Shown here piece after piece: positions 1 through 12,109 of a stretch of DNA of 64,000 nucleotides. The notes below the pieces were generated by a model, which made no database searches, had not been told where the DNA came from, and saw only the letters and a list, made by a program, of their open reading frames with translations. Source of the stretch: Phellopilus nigrolimitatus (lineage: Eukaryota; Basidiomycota; Agaricomycetes; Hymenochaetales; Hymenochaetaceae); NCBI GenBank assembly GCA_021029095.1, contig JAJOHG010000004.1, forward strand, positions 186,001 to 250,000. The letters are read 5' to 3'. Made by a program: the position numbers and the translations under genes. How positions within the stretch are numbered: the first letter of the stretch is position 1; each line of letters opens with the position of its first letter.

Positions 1-1885
1 CGATCCCAAATAAGCTGTGTCGCAACACCAAAGGCCCGCGACACACCGAATAGAACAGTATAGTAATTCATCTGGTCAAGGCCGTAGTAGGTCAGTAACA
101 CTCCAGAATGAGCGTCCACGTTTGGCCACGGGTTCTTAGCCTTTCCAGCTTCCAAAAGAATGCCTGGGACGAGGTTGTAAACCTGGCCAACCAGCTTAAA
201 GAGTGGGTCCTCGGGAAGATGCTTGAGAGCAAATTCACGCTGAGCAACGTAGCGAGGATCGGTTTTGCGAAGAACAGCATGCCCGTAGCCAGGAACGACC
301 TGACCACCCTTGAGAGTCGACCAGACATACTCCTTTACAGCGTCATCCGAAGCATTCTCGCCGAGCTTGGCCTGCATCTTGCGCAGCCAGTTCAGCACTT
401 CTTGGTTAGCAAGACTATAGCAAACGTCAGTATTGTACCGGATACGGCAAACATTAAAATGATATGATTACCCGTGAAGAGGTCCAGCAAGACCATTGAG
501 AGCCGCGGCGTAAGCCAGGAAAGGATCAGAAAGCGCTGATCCGACAAGCTTGCCAGTGTGAGCAGAGACATTGCCACCCTCATGATCACTGCGACATTTC
601 TTAAATATTCAAGGTAGTCGGAAGCCAAACTATTGGACGCACCTGTGGATAGTAATGTAGAGACGGAGCAGATCCACGAAGGCCTCGTTTTCACTGAAAC
701 CGAGGAGATGAGCAAGATTCCAAGAGTAGTCCTTCGTTGCGTCAATTGCCGGGACCTTGCCCTTGCCGTAAACATTGCGGTAGATGCGACCGGCGATGTT
801 CGGCAATTTCGCAATACTAGAGCCACTCTTAGTATATGTTGGGCATAAATTATGCTACGAACATACAGATCCATGGAGTCCTCGAAGGTGTGTCCCCAGT
901 ATTCCTTCTTGGAGATACCTTCCGAGTACGCTTTTGCGAAAGAGGAGTCATGGTTGAGCTAGTTGTCAGTCGCAGATTTAGTATCCGGATTACCAACTGT
1001 GGGCCGCCAATGAAACACTTACCGCCGTTACAGCAAGAGAAAACTGGCTCATCGGGTGAAGTGTGGTTGGGCACCTATCGAGCAGTTCCTCCACAAACTC
1101 CGGAATAGTAGATCGTGCAGCCCAATCCTTGGAAAGCGCCTGGACCTGCTCGGACGTGGGGACTTCACCTGTAAGGAGAAGCCAGAACAGGCCTTCGGGA
1201 AGTGGCTCAGAGCCACCGGGTGCCTTCGGAAGAAGTTGCTGGCACTCATTTATTGTCTTTCCACGGAAACGAATGCCCTCGTCTGCGTGTTGGCGGATAA
1301 TATGAAAACCCATCAGTAAACACAGAAAAGGTTTGCTTCGCTTCGCAGGAGAGTGCGGATATAATTGTAGAAAGAAAAATTACATAGAAAGGATAAAGCG
1401 GGGAAAGAGGGGGGCAAGGATACATACTGACCTGGATCCAAAACCGAACCATCCCAGAGCAGAGCAGGGAGACCACGCATCCCACTGCAAGGGAGAAAGA
1501 AGACACGATTAACAGCGTAATATATATTCTGATCATGGCCAAACATACCCATAAACCTGATCGACCAGAACAGGACCAAATGACTTCTTGCCATGCTCGG
1601 CACGAATCGCCTTGACCTGTGGAAAGAGATATAAGGATTGAAAGGATTGGAAGCACTGTGGCAACATAGATAGATGACTGACATTTTCGATCTCAGCAGG
1701 AATGAGCTCTGCGAGACGCTCTTTCAAAGTTTGCTGCTTGGCCACAGTGGACGCAAAGCGGGCGGTCGCGAAACCAGCTCGCGGGGCACCTCGCGGGGAG
1801 ACCTAGAGCTAGATGAGCGACGCGAATGACGCGCAAACAGAGGAAACACAACCTTTCTGAGAGCAATACGGAGATGGAGAACCAT
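1..1885 (-). CDS. CIT1: Citrate synthase, mitochondrial (3' end cut by window edge)
   Basis: Condenses acetyl-CoA and oxaloacetate to citrate in the mitochondrial matrix. The start is the ATG at 1883-1885. A short first exon ([11 protein letters not shown]) is spliced to an Arg/Ala-rich presequence ([15 protein letters not shown]), as expected for import. Family signatures seen on the minus strand in order are [13 protein letters not shown], the [10 protein letters not shown] block, [21 protein letters not shown], the [12 protein letters not shown] active-site block, [14 protein letters not shown] and [15 protein letters not shown]. The exons are separated by several short introns. The C-terminal end lies beyond base 1. 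Assignment is firm; only the last residues are missing. Confidence 0.95.
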
Positions 1886-2538
1886 GATGGAAACGGCGGA
1901 TGGTGGTGAAAGGAAGAGAGGAGCGGGTATTTAAGATTTATTGGAGTCGGGCTAAGGTCGGAGAATCCGAGATTGAAAAATGCGCTTACGCAAGCTGTCC
2001 GACGTCGACGCGTGGTCCAATCGCGTCTCGTGCTCCAGTCCGACTCTCCGCGAGCCGTCGAGGTCTGCGACACGTCATAATTTGTATTTTTCTGAAGGGC
2101 TAGCTTGAGTCCATTGCCATCACATTCTTAATCTTCATGGTCCGGCTACAGTGTCTACATTTGCCTACATGTAGTTGTATTTCCTTTCCTCAATCGATGC
2201 TGTTCTTGATGCTTCAGTTCTCTACGTTCTTGCTTTCTGCTGCAACTGTCTCAACGTGCCGGCGATCAGCCTGCCACCTGTAGTACATCTGTTTTGTGAC
2301 CTGACCTTCTATTTAGGACTAATTTTTTTCCCCATTATAATAATAGCCTCCCGCATTTCTACCTGTATCTCTGCCTTTAGTTCTCTGCCGCAGCAACTCT
2401 CGGCCTTGCATTACTGTCTTTCGCGGTGAATATTCTTTGTTGTCAAGTTCTCGCTCTCGTATAATTTTACACAGACTGGATCTCCTGCATCTACAGCAAC
2501 CGTTCCTCGCCCAGAGGCATCAAACATCACTGTCGACA
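1886..2538. other. Intergenic: upstream of citrate synthase
   Basis: Contains only short accidental reading frames. It should hold the promoter of the leftward citrate synthase gene and of the rightward gene starting near 2539. No recognisable motif beyond pyrimidine-rich stretches. Confidence 0.5.
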
Positions 2539-3752
2539 ATGACTATTACGGACTTGTTAGTCACCTTCCAATCGGTATTCGAGAGATTTGAGAAGTCAAC
2601 TTCGGTCCGGCCAATTAAGAACGCGCTTGACTTTTTCGCAGTCAGAGATGCTAATATTAGCTTTGAAATTCATCGAGATTAGCAATGAAGCGAGCCTTAA
2701 CAGAAACAATGGCACTCGAAACGCGAGTACATGACGATCAAGGAGTATGTAAAGGAGTAAATCATCCTCGTCTTTTTTCTTCTACTAAATGGAATCGATT
2801 ATCGGCAGGTGGAAAGACTTCGAACCCCAAATTCATCGGTGCTGCTTTTGCGTATTTTTCTCACTCTAATGACTCTTTTTCTCAGGAAGGTGCGTTTTGC
2901 CAACGGACTTCTGGACTTCAAGCCAGGAGAGCTAATAGCTGTGTAAGCAAAATGATTCTCTGCGTATTAGTATGTCTAAAGTACTCCACCATCGGGTATT
3001 AGAATCTCTCAGCATCACTACAGCGGTGAGCCTTCGCACTACAAATTTTTGTAAGAGAAGCAGTGTTCAACTATTACACTATGTATGGTCTTTCTGCTTG
3101 GGAAACGGTGCTCTTCAGAGCTAGATGACGAAGTCTCAAGCTTGGCTGGCTATGCGTTCTTTGAAGAGGATAAAGTAGGGTGCGCCGCACCCGTTAAAGG
3201 CAAATCCGTCTCCGGACTCCAGCTCGCGGACTTCAGAGGATATACCATGGGGGTGGACCATTCTTAAGTCGAGCATGACTATCGAAGACTCGCGGTTAGG
3301 TGTGTATGATTCATTTGTTTGTTTATTTGGCGATGAGCTCAATCAATTTTATTATAGGCGACGCCCGTGGATTTAAATTTGGAGGAGAACCGGTCCTTCG
3401 AGACGAAGGATGCTCGCACCACTGGCTTTATTTCAGTGCAAACGGTTGCGGCAAGCGAAACAGTTTCCATTGCGGCAACCGAAATTGTTCACGGGAGTTT
3501 GATCGGCTTATTTTCTTTTTTCTTCCTCTTTTCTGTCCTTTTGAAGGTCTTTGCGAATGCATAGAATGCATATATTTTTGGATATCTGGCTCAGGCTTTT
3601 GTACGTAGGCGATTTAGTGGCGAAAAATCGAAAGGAGTGTCGATTGATTGAGTCCGCAAGTAAGTCGATGTGCATCTTACATAATACGAGTTTCGGTACA
3701 TATTAGTGCAGGCAGGCACCTACTTGTACTTACCGCTCAGCTTCAACGATGA
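2539..3752 (+). CDS. Unassigned multi-exon gene (candidate)
   Basis: I do not recognise this protein. A chain of in-frame exons can be built from ATG 2539. It runs MTITDLL.. to DFFA, then an intron ending ccttaacag. The next exons carry REYMTIKEWKDFEPQ, then VRFANGLLDFKPGELIAV, then ISQHHYSGEPSHYKF, then AGYAFFEEDK joined to IPWGWTILKSSMTIEDSRL, then a Gly/His/Cys-rich piece. A late exon (WLRLLYVGDLVAKN..) would end at TGA 3750-3752, which overlaps the ARPC2 start codon by two bases. Residue composition looks coding and several 3' splice sites have good branch points, for example ctaatgactctttttctcag. The last exon is the least certain; the gene may end near 3560. Confidence 0.4.
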
Positions 3753-5022
3753 TTCTGCTAGAGGTGAGATGATGTTCAGTCGAATTCATAGCACCTTAAT
3801 AACTGCTCGCGATTCAAGGCGCACAATGTTATCATTCAAACCACCGTTGCGGAGAAATTGGTCAAGTACGTATTTACATCGGTGTGTACAGCATCTGACT
3901 GACCATCGTGGCGACAGACCTTCATCCCTTGACGTGCAATTCGTTGACTACGATGGCGTTCGATTCCACTTGTCCACACCTCAATCTAAAACAACTTTGC
4001 TTTTATCTATGCACATTCGGTGCTGGGACGAACTCGCTCAACATGGTGCTCTGGACGTGCTCAAACGAGAATACGGAGCGCTGCTCATGCAGCAAGTTGA
4101 GCCGGAGTACAATGTCAGTCTTGAGATTGACCTGACCCAGGCTCCATCAGAAGGAGGTGCGTGCAATGTTGTTCAGTATCCTATCGGCTGTGAACTTAAA
4201 TCATCGACAGAGGCTCGCGACATGTTCGTGAAGTCACTCGCTCTTCTCAAACGTAATGCTCTAGCTGCACCCTTCGAACGCGCGTTTCAAACGCAGAAGG
4301 CTCTTGAGACTAACGCAGTATCATCTGATGGGTCGCAGAACGAGTTGATGCAAATACATTACCGCGATGAGGAGGCAATCTATATTCAAGCAGCGCCAGA
4401 CAGAGTCACGGTTTTCTTCTCTACGGTTTTCAAGGAGGAGACGGACAGAATATTTGGCAAGGTTTTTCTCCAGGCAAGATTCGATTTTTCTGGTGTTCTT
4501 TTGGTTCAGCGACCCTATATCGTGACCGATCTTTTCTTACAGGAATTTGTGGATGCAAGACGCCTACCTACTCTACAGAATGCCCCTCAAGTCCTCTATA
4601 ATAACAGAGACCCACCGCTTGAGCTTCGCGGTGTCTCCGGTCTGAAAAACAGCGAAGACATCGGCTACGTAACTTTCGGTGCGTATGCATTACCCTGTGG
4701 CGCGATAGAAATCTGTGCTGATGGACATAATGCGGATAAGTTCTTTTCCCTCGCCATTTCAGTCGGCCCGACACCGCATACTTGACGATTTCGCACATCC
4801 AACTCTTCCGCGACTACCTACACTACCATATTAAATGTTCGAAAGCGTACATGCATTCGCGCATGCGATATCGCGTTTCCGAATTTCAGAAGGTGCTGAA
4901 CCGGGCGAAAACCGAAGTGGCATCAACTGAGCGAAAGACAGTCAGGTATGATTTTATCAACGTCTGCTTACAATTAAAAAAATAACTTCGTGATCAGCGG
5001 ACGCACAATGGTCTCTCGATGA
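3749..5022 (+). CDS. ARPC2: ARP2/3 complex subunit 2 (p34-Arc)
   Basis: Structural subunit of the Arp2/3 complex, which nucleates branched actin at patches and endocytic sites. The start is fixed by the family N-terminus: exon 1 MILLE joins [15 protein letters not shown] after an intron at 3764-3818. Family landmarks follow: [82 protein letters not shown] (joined across intron 4679-4740), [22 protein letters not shown] and the SGRTMVSR terminus. The intron at 4474-4542 is GC-AG (CAG|gcaaga). Skipping it restores [10 protein letters not shown]. The full-length family fold appears present. Confidence 0.97.
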
Positions 5023-5725
5023 ATTGCAAAACTGAACGTGAACGAGATCGCACCACATTTACACTCGTGTACCTTTAGTACTATTTCTTTGTCAAATAAT
5101 TTATTGCAAAAAAGATAAGGACCTATGCATGCTGCAAGGTGGAATTGTCATACGGTGCCAAGTGCATGCACAAAATCCACAGCGCTGTTACTAATAGTAT
5201 TAGTATGGAGTAAGTAATGGATATACCGGGTGCCTGTAACATTGCACTCTTTTATTATGTACAAAGCTTGTCATCCCGGAAACGCTAGTTGTGCTGAGCC
5301 TCAAGTCTTAGAAAAATGCAGAGGCGTCAGTGAATGAAGAATAAAAAATTAGAATGCGAAGAATGACAAAATCAGAGATGTAAATCAGTCTCATAGTGTC
5401 TACCCCAGGGTGCGAAGGCGAACGCACCCTTTTGGAGTGAGGAAGACAGATCGAACGCAAATTACAAATACACATCATGCAAGAAGACAGGAATCACCAC
5501 TCACCTAATGTACATATGGTCAGAGAGAAGGGCAAATATGGATGGTTGGCTCGAGCTCATGATAGCAGAGAGACGAAGATGAAATTTTCGGATAGGTATA
5601 TATAGTTGATCAGAAACGTAATTATGACGTTCGCTACAAATATAGACGACCGTGACTGCATATATCCATACTACGTTATGTGGATGTGCTTTGAAACACA
5701 CTTGCACAGTCCAAATCTTCCTTCA
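5023..5725. other. Intergenic between ARPC2 and the PITH gene
   Basis: AT-rich, with no coding frame I can support. Holds the 3' end of ARPC2 and the promoter of the PITH gene. Confidence 0.5.
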
Positions 5726-6711
5726 ATGTCTCATCGTCACAATAGTCATGACGGGTACGAACACTGTCATGATGACCTTGACCTCGATGATCATGAGCAT
5801 TCAACTGAGACTGGGCTTGCTGATAACTTGTATTCTCACATTGACCTCGCCAACGTTGCTGCATTCAATGTCAGCGATGATACGCCCGGTGTGAAGGCGC
5901 TAAAGCTCTGGCACGAAAGGCTGGATGAGACTGTGGTTAGTACAGTTTTACAATTTTACGAAGGGATTGTAGATTATCTTAATCGTCACTTTTACTGTCT
6001 AATAGTGGGTTGAAAGTGATGCAGACGATCAAATGTCTGAGCTTTTTTCTGTGTGGTTTGCATTTCTCAACGGACCTTTTCTTGATCATCATTCAGGATC
6101 ATCCGCATTCCATTCACTGGCTCTGTGAAACTCCGCTCCGTCTTGCTGAAAAGTGGACCTGGGAATCAAACACCTGCCAAAATTTGCCTAGTATGGTGCA
6201 CAGCTCATCTAACAACACAGTTATTTTTTAATTAAAAAGTAGTTTGCGAACGAGGACAATGTCGATTTTTCTGACATCTCAGAAAAAGATCCTGCGCAAG
6301 ATTTTGCTATACCGCAAGGTCGGGATATCGGAGAATACGCCGTAAAGTGCGTATCCTTTTGTTTAGCATTCAATAAGGATAGTGTTTGACTATATAGTGC
6401 TTTACAGGGCTTCAAAATTTGCGAACCTCTCCTCTCTGACCTTGTTTGTCCCAGCGGCTCAAGGATCTGAAAAATCCAGGATTTATTTTATTGGTTTAAG
6501 GGGTTCATGGACAGAGGTATGCAGTCGTCGATTTACGTTTCACATAGCCTGTTTTTTTAATGTGAATTTTCTGTACTGTGTACTCAATACGAGTTTTTCA
6601 CAGAGAAAACGAGATACGGTCATCACAGTATACGAGTCCCGGCCGAACTTGGCTGATCACGAAAAAATTCAAGGTACTGATGGAGGTATAGATGCCCGAC
6701 TTGGAAGTTAA
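5726..6711 (+). CDS. PITHD1: PITH domain-containing protein
   Basis: Homologue of the proteasome-interacting thioredoxin C-terminal (PITH) domain as a stand-alone protein. It begins with a His/Asp-rich leader (MSHRHNSHDGYEHCHDD) typical of fungal members. Exons then give LYSHIDLANVAAFNV, VESDADDQMIIRIPFTGS, VKLRSVLLKSGPG, NEDNVDFSDISEKDPAQ, FAIPQGRDIGEYAVKASKF, LTLFVPAAQGSEKSRIYF and GLRGSWTERKRDTV, ending in ESRPNLADH plus a short tail. Introns are short; one uses the weak donor gtctga, supported by the DQM|IIRIPF continuity. The exact C-terminus (GGIDARLGS) is less conserved and could be spliced differently. Confidence 0.93.
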
Positions 6712-6906
6712 AATTTTGCCTTTGCCTAACTGTATTTGTTGGATCGGAACTGCTGTAATGTACATGTACACTCCAGATGTGTATAGGAGAAAATCATTTG
6801 AAGAGAATTATTTACACAGAAATAAGCGAAGTCAGAGAACACGTGTTCTTGGGTATGACGCGTCGCGTCAGATTGGCCGCCGCATCACCTGCCTTTTGAT
6901 CACACA

Positions 6907-8160
6907 ATGGACACTGCTGATCAGCCTGACGCAACGAAGCATACTGAGGATCCTCACGCGCCGACACAGTGCGAACTCGATTCCGGAAAGACGCAAACAC
7001 CAGTCGACCAATATCGTATTCAAAGTAACGGACCCAAGCCTCTTGAGACGCAAGGGGACACAGATATTAAAAGAGGTAGCGCAACTGCTTCTCCGCGTAG
7101 CTTTGAGTCACAATCAAGAATAACAAGCACACGTAGGGCCATTTTCTACAGCTGCAGAGCCTGCAGTACAACAGGCTGTTCCGAATACTTCAGACGAGCT
7201 CTTGCCATTGGGTGAATTCAGGCTGTACAAAGCGCCTGTGGAAGGATCGAGAAGCTCGACAATAGGCATGTATATTGAGTCCTAGTTTATTCATGCTCCA
7301 CAACGAGACTTGACGGCTTCCTGTCGCTATTAGCGAACCTGCCATCCGAATTTTTCGACCCAACATCTGCTGACTTGAAGTCTGCTCAAGCGACGTTATC
7401 TGCTCGAGCAAAGACCTTACAAGAGGCACCTCTACTTACGGAAAAGTTACGGAACGAAAAAGACCAAGCGAGGCGCGGGAGATGGCCAACAGTGTGTTCC
7501 GCCTGACTTCCCATATTTCAGTAACTAATGGCAATATTTTCTCTTATAGGCGACCGTCCGCATCAAGTTTGCAGACCGATCATTGCTCGAAAAATCGTTC
7601 CCATCGACAGATCAAATAAAATCAGTTTATATGTTTACTAGGGCGTGTCTAAGGGAGGACGTTCGAGTTCATAAATTTGTGCTTTGTACGTTCGATATAA
7701 GCATTTGTTTAGACTTTTTCCCAGTGTGTTTTATATACTTATTTCCCCATCTTCAGACGTGGCTCCTCCCCGCAGGGACTTGAGAGTTTCAGATCCGGCT
7801 ATCCGGGATAAATCACTCTACGACCTGAGGCTGGTACCCCAGAGCATTCTATACTTCCGTTTTCTTGAAGACGATGTCAAACTCGATCGTGAGTCTTGCA
7901 GTGCACTAGTGGAGTATGATTTGACCGTGCCGACACAACTTCAACCAGTTCCTACTGGCCCCCCTCCACTTCTTCCTGCGATCCTTTCGCGAACAATGGA
8001 TCTACCTGCTACTCAAATTGAACGTCTACCTAATCCGGCCGCACCGGACGACCCGGAGGTGCCCACGACTCCTGATACGAAATCGCCCGCTGGTACCGCA
8101 TCTGAGAAGAAAATAGCGAATTTGCTGAAGTTGACCAGTGAGTCTGTATCATTATCCTGA
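6907..8160 (+). CDS. UBX-domain protein, TUG/ASPSCR1-like p97 cofactor
   Basis: Likely adaptor of the Cdc48/p97 ATPase. After a polar N-terminus (MDTADQPDATKHTED..), exon 2 gives LPLGEFRLYKAPVEGSRS. Exon 3 gives ANLPSEFFDPTSADLKSAQ, a helical segment rich in Lys/Arg/Glu, and RRGRWPT. The UBX fold follows: ATVRIKFADRSLLEKSFPS, TDQIKSVYMFTRACLRE, then APPRRDLRVSDPAIRDKSL and LVPQSILYFRF, spliced at HKFVLYVAPP. The intron at 7266-7333 is GC-AG (ATAG|gcatgt). No N-terminal TUG ubiquitin-like domain is visible upstream. The C-terminus is uncertain because a gtgagt follows NLLKLT; the stop at 8158-8160 is the unspliced reading. Confidence 0.85.
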
Positions 8161-9598
8161 AGAGAGGACCTTGCGAGGTTTATTGAAATTCCCGCTTTCG
8201 AGCGCAGAGGGTAAGAGATAGGCGTCAAGATAACTTGCTACAGTTCAAGCTGGATACATTTTACTGTCCGCTCTTTTAACTTTTGCTCGCAATACAGAGC
8301 TTGCTTTTATTGTACATTGTCAGTGTGTGAATAATATCGATTTGGTCTTCTAGTTCAACAGACGGACTGGTGGCACACTGTATTGCGCGTTTACTGAATC
8401 GTGTAGTCGTGTATCTTTTTTCTTGTCTTTTCGCCATTTTCTCCAAACTATTTTTCTAAACAATCGTCGAGTGCATCGGATTTCGAATCACGCATGTTTT
8501 GAAACTGGTTCAATCCGATTCCGAGCTCTAATCCAATAAAAAGCCTGCTCCGTCTCAAACGAAGAGCTCGGTTCTTTGAGGCATCCGCTATTTTACAGCA
8601 AATGATGAGATATACAAGTAATGTAAGAAACAAAGCTTATATATTCTGCGAAGGGACGATCTAGTGGGAGTTCAAGTTATCGATCGTTTGACCACTGATA
8701 CTCAACATGAAGCGCGTACCCCTGCTAGTTCGATATCGCGAGCAAAATCCCTCCTCTTCTCATTCTTCAGAAGGTAGACCCGGTCCTAACCTACCTGCTG
8801 GTACCGTACTATACGGCTCAATATCGAATGGATTCCATAATCGGTTGAGTGCAATAACATAGCTAAGATACAGACGTCAGCAATATATCCAAATGAATGA
8901 GCTATAATAATGTATCAGAATCGAAAGGTGATCCGCAATGAGACGAGCTCTTGGCAGTCTAACATGCTAATATCTCGATGAGGCCTGGAGCCCATCATAT
9001 TTAAGAAGTTTTAAAGCCAACAAGCTCACATTTTCCTGAAAAACCAACAACCGCCAACAAGAGAAACTATATGTACGCGTCCGGAGTAAGATCGAGGTCG
9101 AATCTCGTAATCAAAAGGGGTTGAAGCTCGACGAGTTGACGAGGAAGGCCTTGCTAGAGACCACTCCCTTACTTGTCGCCGAGTACCTTCACTCCAACAT
9201 CGTCTTTCGTGGAGGTACAATGCTGACGAGTAGCAGAAAAAAGTAGCGTAGACGATAAAATTGCTGAGAGTTTGGAATGATACGGTATTGTGAAGACGAT
9301 AAAGGCGGGGCGAGGGGAAAGAAAACCCCCTCGGGATTTGCCGACGTGCAGTCGGATTATCTTGAACGCACATCCAATCCTACGTTTTCAAGATCAATTA
9401 TGATCAAAGCATCCGTCAAATATAGGCTGTATTGGTGGTTTGAGGTATTCACTCCGCGACGTGCTACCCCGAGCCAACTACGTCGTCAATGTTGACTCGG
9501 TTCATTGTGTTTCGAGCATACTAACTCAACTCACGCGTAATTTTCTTTGTTCGCGTCCAAAATATCTCGCTATGGATCTGCCCTTGACCCAGCAATAA
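8161..9598. other. Gene-poor stretch between UBX gene and small heat-shock gene
   Basis: About 1.4 kb with only short scattered frames on both strands. A plus-strand segment near 9120-9220 (LTRKALLETTPLLVAEYL) looks weakly coding but has no start or partner exon that I can support. Otherwise nothing recognised. Confidence 0.4.
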
Positions 9599-10348
9599 AT
9601 GTTTGAAACTACCTTACTCTCCTTGCGAGTACTTGATGAAACGTTCAATGCAACGCCCATGCAGAAAAAGCAGGCATCGCTCTCACTAGCCTCTCATCTG
9701 GCCAAGCCCGCTATACGAAGGCCCATTTTTAAGTCCACTGCTTCCTCCAATGACACATCCTGTCCTTCGACCCCCGCCGAGGACGACGAACTCTTCATTG
9801 ATCGACTATGGGAGCAAGTACGATCCAAGGCAAGAAAATTACCAATTTTTCCTTCTCCTTCTCCAGCGGAAGTCAGAGAATCATGCAACGAGATCGGCCC
9901 TGTAGGGAATGGGACAATCTATCCTCGCCTTACTCGACGCAAATCTATGTGAGTGCTCACCCTAGTCGTATAAACCAATTTGCGACCGCCTGACTGTCTG
10001 CCACGTTAGAACTTACCGAGACTCTGCTGACGGGAGAAACACCGTTGTTATTTTCGATCTGCCTGGTGTAAAGAAGTCTGACGTGCACGTCAGTTTCCAG
10101 TACAAGCGTCTCGTCGTCTCATATAAGTTGGTTAGGGAGGTTGAAAAGCGGGAACGACAAGTTCGTCCAGGAAACAATGGAGAGGCGATGTACTCGAGCA
10201 ATACCATTACCTAATGGCGCTCGGGTGAGCTTATACGAAGTCCTTGATGAATCTTGCTTACTCTCGCTTTTCCTCTCATTAGTCCGACCACATTCGCACA
10301 TTTATGGATGATCGTCGTCTATTTGTTTCTTATCCAAATAGCCGATAA
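9599..10348 (+). CDS. Small heat-shock protein (alpha-crystallin/Hsp20), frame problem inside
   Basis: ATP-independent chaperone family. Exon 1 (9599-9948) is a Ser/Pro-rich N-terminal arm ending TRRKSI. Exon 2 (from 10010) carries the alpha-crystallin domain: NTVVIFDLPGVKKSDVHVSF, then KRLVVSYKL. A later frame carries ERRCTRAIPLPNGAR, and after an intron (gtgagc..cattag) SDHIRTFMDDRRLFVSYPNS with the stop at 10346-10348. Between 10131 and 10170 the first frame must hand over to another. Either a 40 nt intron removes REVEKRE.., or there is an indel in a segment that looks coding. I favour the indel because REVEKRE resembles the family's VTEK.E region. Confidence 0.8.
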
Positions 10349-10648
10349 TGGATGGTTCTGGTGTTTAATGGGGTACTGAAATGTGAGGTGGTTGGATTTA
10401 TGCGATTTCATGCCATTCGTACTGTACGCTGCAAGCTGTGATTTGGTTGCGTATAGCAAGGTCGCTCCTGTATATATGTGAAGCTTTACTTTGTGTATGA
10501 CTAGATATAGCAAATTCTTCTTCGCGTGTCAATGTCAAGGCGTGTTTTGATGATGTACGTACGTATTAGGTAACATTGTTGTATACATAGTTTTGTGAAA
10601 TCGTGGACTGTCATCGTTTGATTACGGGTTTTTTTCTGGACGACACTC

Positions 10649-11510
10649 ATGGCACAGGGTCATGTTGTTGGTGCTCAACTTAACATCGACAGCCAGACAA
10701 GCCATTTCGTACGTATCACCAGTGGTGGGAAGATGAAGCTATGGGTCGAGTTTTCTCTCAAGTTCTTCCGAGTAAGCTCGGGTTTCATTCGCTATAATCA
10801 GATTTACGTCTACTAATGCATTGATGTGGCTATTCTCGAAGGAGAATCCTGGAAAGCCACTCATATTCCATACGCTGCCCAGTAGCTCTTCAACTACTTC
10901 CGATTCCGTTTTAGCTCCGAGCGAGACAGATCACGTAGACGAAGAAGTGGACGATAGACTAAAAAAGCAGAACAAAACTTGCCCAACTACAACCAATATC
11001 CCTCGTCTCATCTCAGTGGTGGAGATTATCAAGCGCGAGTACTTTAAAACGAGGGAACCGGGCCCTCAAAGCACAGGCTTGTATCAATATAACACCCTCG
11101 GATCTCTCGAAGAGCGTGGAGCTCAGTCTGGGGACGATCCGACACCACTCGAAGACGAGCGCAGACAGAAGAAGATTGCGACCGTCCTTGAAGGACGCAA
11201 TTTGTAGGTCCATGGAGGTGTCCAAACTCGAACTTCAACATTTATTCAAGATTTTTTCTCAGCCCAAAGCTAGAAAGAACGCCTTACATGAAGATTACTC
11301 TGTGTACGACGAGTATACCAGCGATGGAGAGCAACACTAATACGTGAGTTCATGCACCAGACTAAAAGTAAATCGGGTTAACATCGAGTTCTTTTCAGTA
11401 TACAAGTTCCTCCAATAAAAAAGATATCAAGATCAGCAAAGGCCAGACAAAAGCGCCGCCTTAAAAAACAACCGGAGACGAATACAAAAGAGCATCTCGC
11501 AGCAGAATGA
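10649..11510 (+). CDS. Alba-domain RNA/DNA-binding protein (Rpp25/Pop6-like)
   Basis: Alba proteins of this type are RNase P/MRP subunits or chromatin- and RNA-binding proteins. The start MAQGHVVGAQLNIDSQTSHF leads to the Alba strand FVRITSGGKMKLWVEFSLKF. An intron (10772-10841) then joins ENPGKPLIFHTLP, a Ser/Asp-rich insert, and PRLISVVEIIKREYF with LYQYNTLG. Two further introns (11204-11262 and 11344-11398) keep one frame to PYMKITLCTTSIPAME and a basic tail (KKISRSAKARQKRRLKKQ). The polar insert between the core strands makes it longer than a minimal Alba protein. The RNase P role is inferred from the family. Confidence 0.83.
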
Positions 11511-12109
11511 GCATATATTTGAATGTGTGAACAAAAATCAAATTTGCGCCTTTTACTGTCCTAATACCTCTTTCATACATTCGCGGACTTAAAGCATGTC
11601 GTAATGTACATAGAATAAAGCTGCGACAGCAAATAAAACCGTTTTCTCCCGCAGCGTCGAGAGATATCATGTACGTACATAACTTTATGTTACCTTTGCT
11701 CGTTACCCTTCCTCCTGTTTTGAATGTCGTTTTTTGATATTGATTTCGTTGCAGGGCGTCTTTTCTACTGAATACGACGCGACGTCGTCATGGTATACTC
11801 ATCTAAAGACAGCTATTTAGTAAATATCGTATGTTTATCATATGTACATAAAGTTGCGAGCTTCTTATAATTATTTTCTTCGCGCGAACGATACGGACGG
11901 CAGCCGCCTTCCTTTTTTTTTTTTTTTGAAAAGGAAGAGAGGGGGGAACACTTTTCTGACCTAATAAATACTACTTTACCGACTAATACACAAATTTGCC
12001 CGTGTTCCTAATGTAAGTATTTGCCATTGTTTAGAACGCGTCGCGTTGGAATCTACACACTTAGGCAGTCGACCCCATCTCCACAAACTTTTCAAAACAA
12101 TGGCGGCTG
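11511..12109. other. Intergenic between Alba gene and APC10
   Basis: No gene. Contains a poly-T tract (about 16 T, near 11912-11927), plausibly a promoter nucleosome-excluding element for APC10. Confidence 0.45.
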
